Source: Pelagicoccus sp. SDUM812005
Lineage (GTDB): Bacteria > Verrucomicrobiota > Verrucomicrobiia > Opitutales > Opitutaceae
Length of the DNA stretch: 64,000 bases
Direction: 5' to 3'
Assembly (NCBI RefSeq): GCF_031127875.1
Contig: NZ_JARXIA010000005.1
Span: 124,001 to 188,000, forward strand
The notes beneath the pieces were generated by a model. That model was not told the origin of the DNA, did no database searches, and saw only the letters and a list, made by a program, of their open reading frames with translations. Made by a program: the position numbers and the translations under genes. Of this stretch, positions 56,801 to 63,721 are shown in pieces. Every line of letters starts with the position of its first letter. Positions within the stretch are counted from its first letter, which is position 1.

Positions 56801-57947
56801 CGCACGGAAGCTTATGGTCAACTTCCACGGTACCCATAAAGCTCACGGCCTACACCGCACCTACCCTAACGAAATTACTCGAGAAGGCCTATCCGGCTTG
56901 GAAAACGTCGGCGTACTATGGGAGGACTCCCCAGATTTACTCATCCCGCCTTCCCACAACGTCATACTCCCTTTCGCCCGATTCCCAGCCGGCCCCGGCG
57001 ACTACACTCCAGTCACCCTCGACTCCCGAAAAACCGGAGACACCACACTGGCCCACCAAGTAGCGATGGCTGGCCTAGCTACGTCTCCACTTCTCCACTA
57101 CGCGGATTCTCCAGAAGTTCTCTTTTCGAACGACACGGCCGACGACCTACTGTCCCACATGCCGACTGTCTGGGACCAAACGAAAGTTCTCGCCCACAGC
57201 CAACTAGGAGAGTCCGCCGTGATCGCTCGACGTAAAGCCAGCGACTGGTGGCTATTCGCCGCCAACGGCTCCAGCTCAGCCCCGCTCTCAATCCAACGAC
57301 TAGACCTGAGCTTCCTCGAGGCATTCCGCTACGACTTAACTCTTCTCACTGATACCGATTCGCAAACCCTAGCACGCACCGAGCATAGCGATATCGGTAG
57401 CGAAAGCGACATTTCGCTCCACCTTCTGCCTGGTGGCGGAGCCACCCTACGCTTCATCGCCCAACAAAGCTACCAAAGCTGGAGCGCGATTCGACACGGA
57501 GCAGCCCCAGAACTAGCCGACCCAGCCGCCGACCCTGACCTCGACGGCTGGCCCAACCGCTTCGAGTACGCCTTCGACCTAGACCCGTTCAGCGCCGACG
57601 AAGACCCGTCGCCCATCATCCACTCTGAGCCAGACGGAAAGGGAAACCTTGTAATCATCCTCCCAGGAGCCGCATCTCACGATGAATGGGAGAAGATAGA
57701 CTGGATCCAGAATGGTCTTCCTAACAAAGGCCTGACCTACCAGTTGCAGATTTCCCAAAACCTGCAGGAATGGGACCCGCTACTCCCTCTCCCTGCCCCC
57801 GAAGGCCCCTTCTACCGAGACACCAATGGAGTCCTACGAAACGCATGGGCCTACCCTATTCTCGACGACTCCAATTCTTCCATCTTTATCCGAATAGAAT
57901 TAGGCGAACGCTCCCCAGAAGCAGCCAACCACGAAACTAAAGACTAG
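47859..57947 (+). CDS. giant secreted multi-module glycoside hydrolase (GHL15-like, GH31, two clan-A-like barrels, GH97)
   Basis: A 3362-residue protein. Modules in order: weak signal and a CBM-like domain (to about 185); putative glycoside hydrolase of the GHL15 type (about 190-560); FnIII (about 810-895); IPT/TIG (about 900-1000); GH31 (about 1010-1720) with nucleophile Asp in WNDLNEP near 1381 and acid/base Asp in WSGDTSS near 1452; a degenerate clan-A-like barrel (about 1840-2150); an intact one (about 2160-2560) with Glu in VEANEA near 2353 and ITETGYP near 2473; GH97 (about 2570-3190) with WSWWSD near 2854, GIKFD near 2956 and YPNEITREG near 3003. A Ca-binding-like DPDLDGWPNRFEY segment and a C-terminal beta domain close it. 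One uninterrupted frame; it appears to lead the exopolysaccharide cluster. Confidence 0.85.
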   Translation: MPLSSLPSRVTHALSLTAVSSLALTHTEASLTFDSDSNPRLYDEIKFAENFEGEIETNKDFTDGSLTNESPLIGETSLKLEDAQYFNSPSLTGNKTYLLQFTYQFVTSNTEGIPFKVAGNWEEAGSQKSYDLPYIDIASSPSKGSIRYFLQFGNVENAHFSITSTSDVSLTIDEIYLFERTITHSANELRYPRHQFPRLAKQLASTAPSYANTHGKTLEQSIEELSRFDLLAGFDGDQTQGIEWIQSIKEQNTQIQLLPAIDLSKADLSLSASGGAPANGLLSSKISNDWILVDASGTPIVHRHAPSHTYLNIGSDAASAWGDVLGTHVKDNIFKGDLFDGLILNSANVLPNHLDFTTFDNQTETALPDLDRDGTSDSAVAAMQAWHSGLNATLQSAQKHLPSNIQLVDHPDSLAQADARSTERHSLIFNGSPFKIATGTTWDTSSDANFQALRRSWNLAQENSQAPRSPTISFNGSGLGTPNGQVTPLGNLDRLPTPSAQDLRRVRFGLASALLHDAYFSYDWVDASSPIAWFDEYAVAKDGVATLSRFGQDYLGQPITDTQSINLTDSHPAPISIDLTDATTLELDAQLLDDPRRSLDNQPTIAVELNSDAAPKEFLRYQLDSNQVQGGKAYRISFDYRVEQSSPETLAPLLSLGFSDHAYQLEIPVYQSHAAESDHQSIEALFLIPDSAEFPKLIGKIQQASTILVANIQIQESGAQIIRRDFENGFVLLNPGPLEASLSQTQTLGSLNRQQPRRIQGTQAPETNSGEVLNSGIDIPAGDAIILLANRIAATRVSLPPNGFAVVPSGPSADSATFIHQLELQANIQLLALEYGLADGELTEFAYFHPKQAITLRGLAPNTAYQARLRTIDVSGYESPASSTVRFVTGEQASPLPSILSVNTLTPKRGEAILLHHSGLEIEEPQTYSYPFPYSHGEISVRINGQAAPILAVDTDTLSIVVPESLTPGELATLRIFKSTTAGPSARLAIQDPNEQKPDTLTSIQIQEVGALFNFANSASIQVDIVESGVVRIRQFAAGTSSPSDSGTVQTATLQSPTVTIHDEPNHITLDSENIRVHVTKSPFSIQTYDANGSLLTDDTELGFLWRTDQSLVSTRLSAPEGRHYFGLGLRGGPLDRRGERIILQNRDFAGYEEFDGPLYSSTPFYLAATDRTFHGVFVDAPAHSYIDLDANRTGAVEFGSKQPSLDYYVLAGPLPSSVMKSYHTLTGSAPLPPLWSLGFHQSRYGYYSWDIVENVANTFRSQEIPADAIYLDIDWMQNYEPFQWNQTYFNSPKLHLDALRDQGFRIVNIVDPFVPQDMPTWQHLANLNGLVENESGSPYQSEIFLGKVGWMDFFKEDTATWYRNGVKSLLDASVSGIWNDLNEPADNFLVGARFGDGENQLDESQARNLFALTELAQTQQAMLEARPNERPFILTRAGYPGFHRYAASWSGDTSSSFDALRVSIQTSLHMSLSGSPQFGHDVGGFLGSPNSELFLRWLHFASYTPFFRNHAHRITELREPWQFDDETTATARSIIEQRYRLLPYWYSLFHQAQQNSAATLGPTFERFPYDSKTFSQSTEFMVGPYLLVAPIYEAGATERSLYLPSGYAWYDRRTNQRFQGGQTITVSAPIGQLPVFARADAIIPSGPVRQHSGQSLESESLTIDIYPDDGSSFTLYEDDGISFDYKAGEYLTTKVSSQTEDLRRHIHFQYEGEWEPQERSIWLNLHDSSSDIELALVDGKLYHSSGSIQKLATVPIGWYRSEETNITTLRIPQGTDSVTLLYSKQIPDTLAQLVFEDKDGDLQGDPNAPYIVFSNDPIFGLVGNATDLDDNDYSLRSPHRQRNGRSISAPIPLETGNTEALLKFARDIGVDALSFQLDWQEIDNPDSPHSLAALANALAKIPDNWSLDLSFGPILEGQRNVPSEFAETPFDNQALAISYADRLEQIQATLDGRPLRHLTIGELVLQPELADSLPAFHSFIDQASSDAQALFLPSPSIGVSVYLENAAAIENASEVDLLSQNVDWIAINYLPWPNEQSITLSSTLWRQQMETFLDAYPSTLFHLGPIAYPSSSGTYSSNLKQSYFISDLFSLWDKYSDQIPHLRLSDLIDRNPAEAKIFAEKSAKYHGSDFLLSQRESLAASTGLLGTYLDPKPAYATFRNATFERGWDVLPEVSRRSIQLGLTTDPYDLNPGDEDPTQPFIDSVLDDIFEMAESHADLLEFHFDKGVPWIEALSDDFSSEQLPYSQNVRSHWESLRSRDTGSKNIMVSINALGLPRKHPAAYWGYGEGFYQDDNGNRVANGIFQDYNQRIPPGLWKNRKINHESTKRAFLNYAKRSIDYFQPEYLNLAVEANEAIEGGTTFFNQYLELHSYVYEALKSDPRYADVKIVTSFSAEYFMRDERGIPYLVSAIKDPNLVNTHYGMLHALLPYTDIVGLSLHPIKMRFPNESLPMESFRRLFAELRQVTHQPLAITETGYPADSFKIGTLEYESSQEKQAKYMKMLFALAEEAGGFEFILNYGIKDFTPRLDKLRLRAQETPPFTSPALTEFFKIFESIGLYEENGDSRPATSIWTHYRDLPRIEAQIPERILELSSPNQNLQARFGIDSANNLYLSLNHGNVQVLGKSELGIEIGEHKLGAGLLRLTLQDLGTVDASYRTVANGPLLRSHYRSYTIKAYSIDFDAPTLALEIRLFDDGLAYRYQIPNLEGSQRIKGESSSWNFPQDTTLWFQNSTSNYEGQFRSLKIGLLNEDIGGQALAQLPESSHYLFVSEASLREYSGMTLRASFTNTALRASFLDDTQWAIPASRLSPWRYTVVAPDLDTLVNSALSTHLNEPPAAEFFPNGASEKWIRPGKALWSWWSDQDSGGDFHRQLEFVDWAAARGMDYVVIDIHWESGFATENKDAFQRLAELVDYARSDYRQIGIWIWKDLSEVRDPITRESFLDQAQAAGVVGIKFDLIYGDDSESLANVILHEELLKACAARKLMVNFHGTHKAHGLHRTYPNEITREGLSGLENVGVLWEDSPDLLIPPSHNVILPFARFPAGPGDYTPVTLDSRKTGDTTLAHQVAMAGLATSPLLHYADSPEVLFSNDTADDLLSHMPTVWDQTKVLAHSQLGESAVIARRKASDWWLFAANGSSSAPLSIQRLDLSFLEAFRYDLTLLTDTDSQTLARTEHSDIGSESDISLHLLPGGGATLRFIAQQSYQSWSAIRHGAAPELADPAADPDLDGWPNRFEYAFDLDPFSADEDPSPIIHSEPDGKGNLVIILPGAASHDEWEKIDWIQNGLPNKGLTYQLQISQNLQEWDPLLPLPAPEGPFYRDTNGVLRNAWAYPILDDSNSSIFIRIELGERSPEAANHETKD

Positions 57948-57996
57948 CCTCATTCCAATTCGGCTCCATACAAGACCGACTCACCTTCCTTCTCTT

Positions 57997-60900
57997 ATGT
58001 CAGTTCACCAGACGTTCAATCGGTTCATTTGCCGCACCGCTACGTGCTTCGCGATAGCGGGCTGTGGGCTCTCGGCAGCCGATTCGTCAGAAGCAGCAGC
58101 GGAGAGTTGGAAACCAATAGGCCCCTACCTTACCACCGCATTCGCCTACGCCCTCGACCCCTTCGACCAGGATCGCGTCATGATCGGGACATTCTTCAAC
58201 GGCGTCTACCTGAGCGAAAACGGCGGCCTGAACTGGCAAAGCATCGGAGCGGAATTCAGCTCAGCTTTCGTACAAGACATTGAAGCCGACCCGAGCACCG
58301 AGAACACTTTCTATGCCGCTACGTTCGAACGGGGAATCTACAAGACGCAAGACGGAGGCCAAAGCTGGACTCCAGCCAACGAGGGGCTCCCAAACCTCAA
58401 TATACGAGGCATCAGCATCTCTCCTCTCAATCCACAACTACTCATCTCCTGCTCCTTCGACGGTCCCTACTTCTCCGCAGACGGAGGCGACTACTGGCTC
58501 CCGTCCAACCGAGACAACCTTCCGTGTATAAGCGCTCTGCATTCCCGTACCTTTTCACCAGTCGCCTACCTTGGAACCGACGGACTCGGCGTATGGCGTA
58601 CCATCGACGGGGGCGCGAATTGGGAGCCGTGGAATGAAGGAATCGAAAACCACGTTGTCTTCGACCTCGTCTCCGACCCTAGCGTCGGAGAAGTCCTCTA
58701 CGCTGCAACCAACAAAGGGGTTTTCATCCGAGGAGCGAGCGACGAATCCTGGAGTTCCCTCAAACACAATCTTCCCGACGCCAATGTGGACCACCTCGTC
58801 TTCCACCCCGACGGACGGCTCCTCGCGTCCAGTGGCGTTGGCGTCTTCTACCTAGAAGGCGCGGACGACGACATCTGGGACCTCTGGAATTCGCAGCCAA
58901 CCCGCTTAGTGATTCCCTTTCCGGAAACGGAAGGGAAATTTATCCTAGCCGGATTCGAGGACACTCTCGACCTCACGCTCGATGACGGCAAGACCCTCAC
59001 AAATGTATCCCAAGGCGTTCAAAACAACTTTCCCGACGCCCTCGCTTCACTCGTCCACGAAGATAAATCCTACGTTTTGGCAGGACTCGATAGCGGAGTA
59101 TGGCGGGCCGAAGACGACGGCGCCGATTCCACGCTGGACTGGAGCCAAGCCCCAAGCATGAAGGACCACCTCATCTTCGAGCTTACCCCGCACCCAACCC
59201 GCTCCGGACATGTGTACGCCGGAACTGAGCGAGCCGGCGTTTGGTTCAGCGAAGACGCAGGCCTTACCTGGACCCAACGCTCAGAAGGCATCTACCCTAC
59301 CAGCATCCACGATATCGACCAATCTAGCCTGGGCAGCCAAACCTTCTATTGCGCAACGGAAGTTGGCATTTTCATAAGCAAAGACAATGGGCGTAATTGG
59401 AAAATGGGGACAAACGTTGCCGTACCATCCCTGATAACCGCCGTCGAAGTCGACCCGGTCAAGGAAGGCTTCGCATACTACGGAAGTGCAGCAGGAAACA
59501 TATTCTTCACCACAAACGACCGCGACTTTCAGCCCGGACCAACCCTAGCCAGCGGGATCAAAGCGATTCGAGCTGTCCCCTTCGAAGGCCTATATATCGT
59601 AACCTTCGACGGAAATGTGTATTCCTCTCGCAACGACAGTTTAAACCTCGCACCACGGCAGGTCGGACTTAACCACCGCGTCTTAGACATTCAAGTCGAT
59701 CCAGAGCTCAGTGAAGTCGCTTATGCCGCCACCGCTGGCGGTGGGATTTACAAAACCCTATCCGAGGGCTCCGAGTGGGCAGCGAGCTCAACAGGCATGG
59801 AAGAAGAGTATATATTCTCGTTGTCCATCGATCCCTTCGACAGACAATCTCTCGCCGCAGCTGCCCAAGGCGCCACTTATCTCAGCGAAAACGCCGGCGA
59901 ATCTTGGCAACGCTATACCGGCACCCTTCCTGAAGGAAAAAACGTTACTCACATCCTCCATAGCCGCACGACGGAAAACCTCCTCTTTTGCTCAGTTGAA
60001 AACCTCGGAGCATTCCGCTCCCTGGATGGAGGAAAAACCTGGGAAAGCCTAGGACTTCCGCCCGAGGAAACAGTCGGAAATTTGCCGATAGCTCTGTCCG
60101 CTGTGGACAACGAAGAACTCTTCGTGGGAAGTCGTGGCCTTGGCCTACAACGGCTCGATAGCGAAACAAACGACTGGAAACGGAGCTCGAGTGGCATAAC
60201 CGACCTCGTTCGCGGAATCGCTATCGGAAAGGAAACGCCGGATCTGCTTTTCGCAGCGACTCTGAATAGCGGCATGTTCAAATCCGAGGACGCCGGACTG
60301 AGCTGGGCCAGGACAGGTCTACAGGATCAAAGACTGCTTCACGTCGAAATGAACCCGGAGAATGACAAGGAGGTTTACGCCGGGACCACCATCGGTCTGG
60401 CAGTCACGCGAAACCAAGGCCAAACTTGGAACATGCTTGGCCAAAAGGTGGCCTACTCAACCGCGTTCTCCATCCAATCCACTCCCACACCCAGCTACTA
60501 CGTCGGCGGCGCTGGCGGCGTACTTTATGCTTCCGAAGATGAAGGCATTTCCTGGAGAAATGCAGCTGAAAACCTGCCTTCCAACGAAATCACATTCCTG
60601 AAATCGGCTGGAGCCAACCTCTTCGCCGCAGTCGATGCAGCAGGCTTGTACCGAAAACCAGATTCAAGCTCACCGTGGAGCCTCATTTCCAGCGACCGTT
60701 TCGACGCCGACAAGATTGTAGCGATCGAAGCGGACCCCTACTTTGAACAGCTCTTCGTTGCCGCTCAAAGAGAGGGACTCTATCTAGCTGACTTTAGCGG
60801 CGCAAGCTGGCAAAATCTGGAACTCCCGCACGCAAGCTACGAGCTCAACCCAATCACAAGCATCCTCCAAGATCCTCTCAATCCGGACCGCTTCTACCTT

Positions 60901-62127
60901 ACAAGAGCGAACAACGACGGTGGGCTTCCCGCCATCCACATTTCCGAAAATCGCGGACAAAGCTGGACTAGCCGAGGAACTGAATCCGGACTCGAATCCT
61001 CTGTCGCCTATCACATCGCCGCATCGAATCTAGTCGTTGATACACTTCTATGCGGAACAAGTGAAGGAGTGTTCCGCTCGACCGACGGGGGCTCGACATG
61101 GGCATCGACCGCTATCCATGGAGCCGATGCCAACTATGTAGCGTTCGATCCTTTCCAGAAGAATACAGCCTATGCTTCCACCGTGGAATTCGGCTTCTTC
61201 GTCAGCGAAGACCGAGGCCTAAGCTGGACTCCTACGGACCTGCCATCCGACCTAGTCGTATCGTCCCTACAGCAACGCGGCCACCCAGGCGAACTCGCTG
61301 CCAGCACCTATTCGAACGGACTGTATTTCAGCGACGACTACGGGAAATCGTGGAGCGGAGGCATCACGCCCTTACGCTCCCGTAACACCGTCGGATTCGT
61401 CTCCATCGATCCCGCCCAACCCAGCACTATATTCTGCGCGACCACCCAAGCTGGAATTCTTCGGTCCTACGATTCAGGACGATCGTTCGAAGCCATTAAC
61501 GACGGGCTAGGTAGCCACCTCACTCTGCTAACCGTCTTGATCGACCCTAGCAACCCTCACACCCTCTATGCAGGCACCATAACGGACGGCGTCTACCTCA
61601 GCGAAAACCAAGGCGACACTTGGACGCCCATACGGGAAGGCATGCCCCACGAACTCACAATTTCATTAGCCGCCCATCCAACGCAAAAAGGGATCGTCTA
61701 CGCCGGCGTAGAAGGTGGAGGCGTCTTCCGCATTGATCGCGAAGTCTCCCCTTTGGCAGCCCTCGTCGACTACGATGCGGACGGTATCCCCACAATATGG
61801 GAATCGTTTTTTCAACTCGACCCTCTCGCGGCTGATTCCGCGGCGGTTCGACGATTAGGCCCACCTTATATTTCGACAAAAGACGGGATGAGAGAAATCG
61901 CATGGTATCAACCAGCAATCGAAAGTGAAAGTTCTCCCAGACTTGAGATCGATACCAGCGACGATTTGGTTGATTGGCATGCCCTACCCTCCGAAGCGAT
62001 TCAAAGTGCAATTCTCGAACTCGAAAGCAGAAACAAACCAGTCAAGATCCTCCACCAACGCATCAACCTTGAAGTCGACAACAATGCGAAGTCCCGCTTT
62101 TTCCGCTTCATCCTCCATCAGCAATAG
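57997..62127 (+). CDS. large exported Asp-box (BNR/VPS10-like) beta-propeller protein
   Basis: A 1376-residue protein. The N terminus has a short hydrophobic part ending in IAGC (Cys 23), possibly a lipobox. I count at least 17 Asp-box motifs of the form S/T-x-D/N-x-G-x-x-W (SENGGLNW, TQDGGQSW, SEDAGLTW, SENQGDTW and others), spread over residues 50-1230. That is enough for two or three propellers, as in GH74 or VPS10 proteins. No GH74 catalytic pair can be placed. It ends with DYDADGIPTIWESFFQLDP and a C-terminal beta domain like that of the giant hydrolase, 49 bases upstream. Probably surface glycan binding. Confidence 0.78.
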   Translation: MSVHQTFNRFICRTATCFAIAGCGLSAADSSEAAAESWKPIGPYLTTAFAYALDPFDQDRVMIGTFFNGVYLSENGGLNWQSIGAEFSSAFVQDIEADPSTENTFYAATFERGIYKTQDGGQSWTPANEGLPNLNIRGISISPLNPQLLISCSFDGPYFSADGGDYWLPSNRDNLPCISALHSRTFSPVAYLGTDGLGVWRTIDGGANWEPWNEGIENHVVFDLVSDPSVGEVLYAATNKGVFIRGASDESWSSLKHNLPDANVDHLVFHPDGRLLASSGVGVFYLEGADDDIWDLWNSQPTRLVIPFPETEGKFILAGFEDTLDLTLDDGKTLTNVSQGVQNNFPDALASLVHEDKSYVLAGLDSGVWRAEDDGADSTLDWSQAPSMKDHLIFELTPHPTRSGHVYAGTERAGVWFSEDAGLTWTQRSEGIYPTSIHDIDQSSLGSQTFYCATEVGIFISKDNGRNWKMGTNVAVPSLITAVEVDPVKEGFAYYGSAAGNIFFTTNDRDFQPGPTLASGIKAIRAVPFEGLYIVTFDGNVYSSRNDSLNLAPRQVGLNHRVLDIQVDPELSEVAYAATAGGGIYKTLSEGSEWAASSTGMEEEYIFSLSIDPFDRQSLAAAAQGATYLSENAGESWQRYTGTLPEGKNVTHILHSRTTENLLFCSVENLGAFRSLDGGKTWESLGLPPEETVGNLPIALSAVDNEELFVGSRGLGLQRLDSETNDWKRSSSGITDLVRGIAIGKETPDLLFAATLNSGMFKSEDAGLSWARTGLQDQRLLHVEMNPENDKEVYAGTTIGLAVTRNQGQTWNMLGQKVAYSTAFSIQSTPTPSYYVGGAGGVLYASEDEGISWRNAAENLPSNEITFLKSAGANLFAAVDAAGLYRKPDSSSPWSLISSDRFDADKIVAIEADPYFEQLFVAAQREGLYLADFSGASWQNLELPHASYELNPITSILQDPLNPDRFYLTRANNDGGLPAIHISENRGQSWTSRGTESGLESSVAYHIAASNLVVDTLLCGTSEGVFRSTDGGSTWASTAIHGADANYVAFDPFQKNTAYASTVEFGFFVSEDRGLSWTPTDLPSDLVVSSLQQRGHPGELAASTYSNGLYFSDDYGKSWSGGITPLRSRNTVGFVSIDPAQPSTIFCATTQAGILRSYDSGRSFEAINDGLGSHLTLLTVLIDPSNPHTLYAGTITDGVYLSENQGDTWTPIREGMPHELTISLAAHPTQKGIVYAGVEGGGVFRIDREVSPLAALVDYDADGIPTIWESFFQLDPLAADSAAVRRLGPPYISTKDGMREIAWYQPAIESESSPRLEIDTSDDLVDWHALPSEAIQSAILELESRNKPVKILHQRINLEVDNNAKSRFFRFILHQQ

Positions 62128-62143
62128 CTCCTTCTATTGAACT

Positions 62144-62893
62144 ATGAGTAACACACACAAAGATCCTATCAGCAAGTCGCTCTATGCAGGTCTTCGCACC
62201 GAAGCGCAGGAACGCCTAGAACTGCGAGACTATACAGATCACAATCTCAACGAACGCCTGCGATCGACCGGCGTCGAAGCCAAGGAGATCATTAACCTTA
62301 GCGTGCGTCCCGATAATTGGATACCCGGCGTCGAGCTGATGCCGCGCCGCGTTCACAGGCAACGCCAGCGCGGACATTTCGGCGAGATAGTCAGGCTTGA
62401 AGAGAACCTAATGCAAAAGATGGGCTTCTCTCCAAAGCAATGGTCCTCCGCGCTCATGTATTCAGGAACGATGAAGGGTTTCCATATCCATCCCCCCTAC
62501 GTCCCGCCCGACCATAAACCTGAAGATTGGTTTCGCAGGCAATTCATCGACGAACCAGAAAACTACAGCCTCCGAGACTACCGCAAAGAACAATGGGAAA
62601 TGTCGTTTTTCCTACTAGGCACCGTAGAACTATTTCTCGTCGACGAACGAGCAGGAATGCCCCGACGACAGATGCGCGTCGTTATCGACGGCGACGATTC
62701 TCCTGGCGACAACAATGCAGGTGTCATCATTCCCCCTGGAGTTGCCCATGCATTTCGCGCTGAAGGCTCTGCAGACCTCCTTCTCGTCTATGGAACCTCC
62801 ACTACTTTTCGGGCAGAGTTCGAGGGACGCCTGGTCAGCAGCGTAGAGCGCGCGGAAATAGACGGCGACTGGATCGAGTACCTCGGAAAATAA
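62144..62893 (+). CDS. cupin protein related to dTDP-4-dehydrorhamnose 3,5-epimerase (RmlC fold)
   Basis: A 249-residue protein. The RmlC-like core includes GTMKGFHIHPPYVPP near residue 107 (cf. LRGLHYQ in RmlC), EQWEMSFFLLGTVELFLVDER near 148, VIIPPGVAHAFRAEGSADLLLVYGTS near 198 and a C-terminal FEGRLVSS. RmlC epimerises a nucleotide sugar on the way to dTDP-rhamnose. The sequence is divergent and longer than usual, so the exact reaction is uncertain. It begins 16 bases after the propeller gene and is followed by polysaccharide export genes, so nucleotide-sugar modification for exopolysaccharide is the likely role. Confidence 0.75.
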   Translation: MSNTHKDPISKSLYAGLRTEAQERLELRDYTDHNLNERLRSTGVEAKEIINLSVRPDNWIPGVELMPRRVHRQRQRGHFGEIVRLEENLMQKMGFSPKQWSSALMYSGTMKGFHIHPPYVPPDHKPEDWFRRQFIDEPENYSLRDYRKEQWEMSFFLLGTVELFLVDERAGMPRRQMRVVIDGDDSPGDNNAGVIIPPGVAHAFRAEGSADLLLVYGTSTTFRAEFEGRLVSSVERAEIDGDWIEYLGK

Positions 62894-62959
62894 TCAAGCC
62901 TCCTCGAAGATTCTGTACACACCGTCCCACTGCCGCAAACCTCCTTTCCTTCTGAAGCC

Positions 62960-63721
62960 ATGATTTCCATTTCCTCTCTTGAACGCGTCCAGATACGGAA
63001 CCGCTTGTACCGCTACGCGGCGCTAGCCCTAGCAAGCCTTTGCCTCAGCGGATGCACCACTCCCCATCCAACTAGAAACAGCTTTCGCGGAGAACTTCAG
63101 CCCGCCTCCATGTACTCCCAAAGCGCAAGCCCGTATCGCTATGCGATCCAGCCGGGTGACGTACTACGAATCGATTTCGCGACCGAACTGAGTGGAAACC
63201 GCGACATCACCGTTCAACCGGACGGCTGGATATCCCCACCGCACATACCTGCCTTCCAGGCCTCGAGGCTTACGCTCGAAGAGCTGGAGGACAAACTTGA
63301 GAACGCATACGCCAAAGTGCTACGCTTTTCCGACCTCACGCTAGACCTCGTAAGCAGCCACCCACTTTACATTTACGTCGGCGGCGAGGTAACGCTCAAC
63401 GGTCGCCTTCCTTACCAAGAAGGCACCACGGTACGGCAGGCGATCCTGCAAGCGGGAGGCACTCGCAAGGGAGCTGCCCTCAAAAAAGCCTTCGTGATAA
63501 GGGATACTGGGAAAGACATACCGGCATACCTGGTTTTTGACTTCAACAACCTAGACCCCGCTCCTTATCACGACCTTTACCTACAGCCTAAAGACATCGT
63601 CATCGTACCCAAAACAGGCATCTCGAAGTTCTCCCACTTCATAGACTCGTACATCAATGAAATCCTTCCCTTTTCTCGCAGTGTGAATGCCAACTACTAC
63701 AGCGAGGACCTCAAACGATGA
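62960..63721 (+). CDS. Wza-type polysaccharide export outer-membrane lipoprotein
   Basis: A 253-residue protein. The signal ends in a lipobox LSGC (Cys 32). The Poly_export domain starts YAIQPGDVLRIDFATELSGNRDITVQPDGWISPP near residue 56, and an SLBB domain follows (VYVGGEVTLNGRLPYQEGTTVRQAILQAGGT near 137-165). Wza-like proteins form the outer-membrane channel for capsule or exopolysaccharide. It is shorter than E. coli Wza (379 residues), with one SLBB domain instead of two. Its TGA overlaps the ATG of the chain-length gene. Confidence 0.9.
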   Translation: MISISSLERVQIRNRLYRYAALALASLCLSGCTTPHPTRNSFRGELQPASMYSQSASPYRYAIQPGDVLRIDFATELSGNRDITVQPDGWISPPHIPAFQASRLTLEELEDKLENAYAKVLRFSDLTLDLVSSHPLYIYVGGEVTLNGRLPYQEGTTVRQAILQAGGTRKGAALKKAFVIRDTGKDIPAYLVFDFNNLDPAPYHDLYLQPKDIVIVPKTGISKFSHFIDSYINEILPFSRSVNANYYSEDLKR

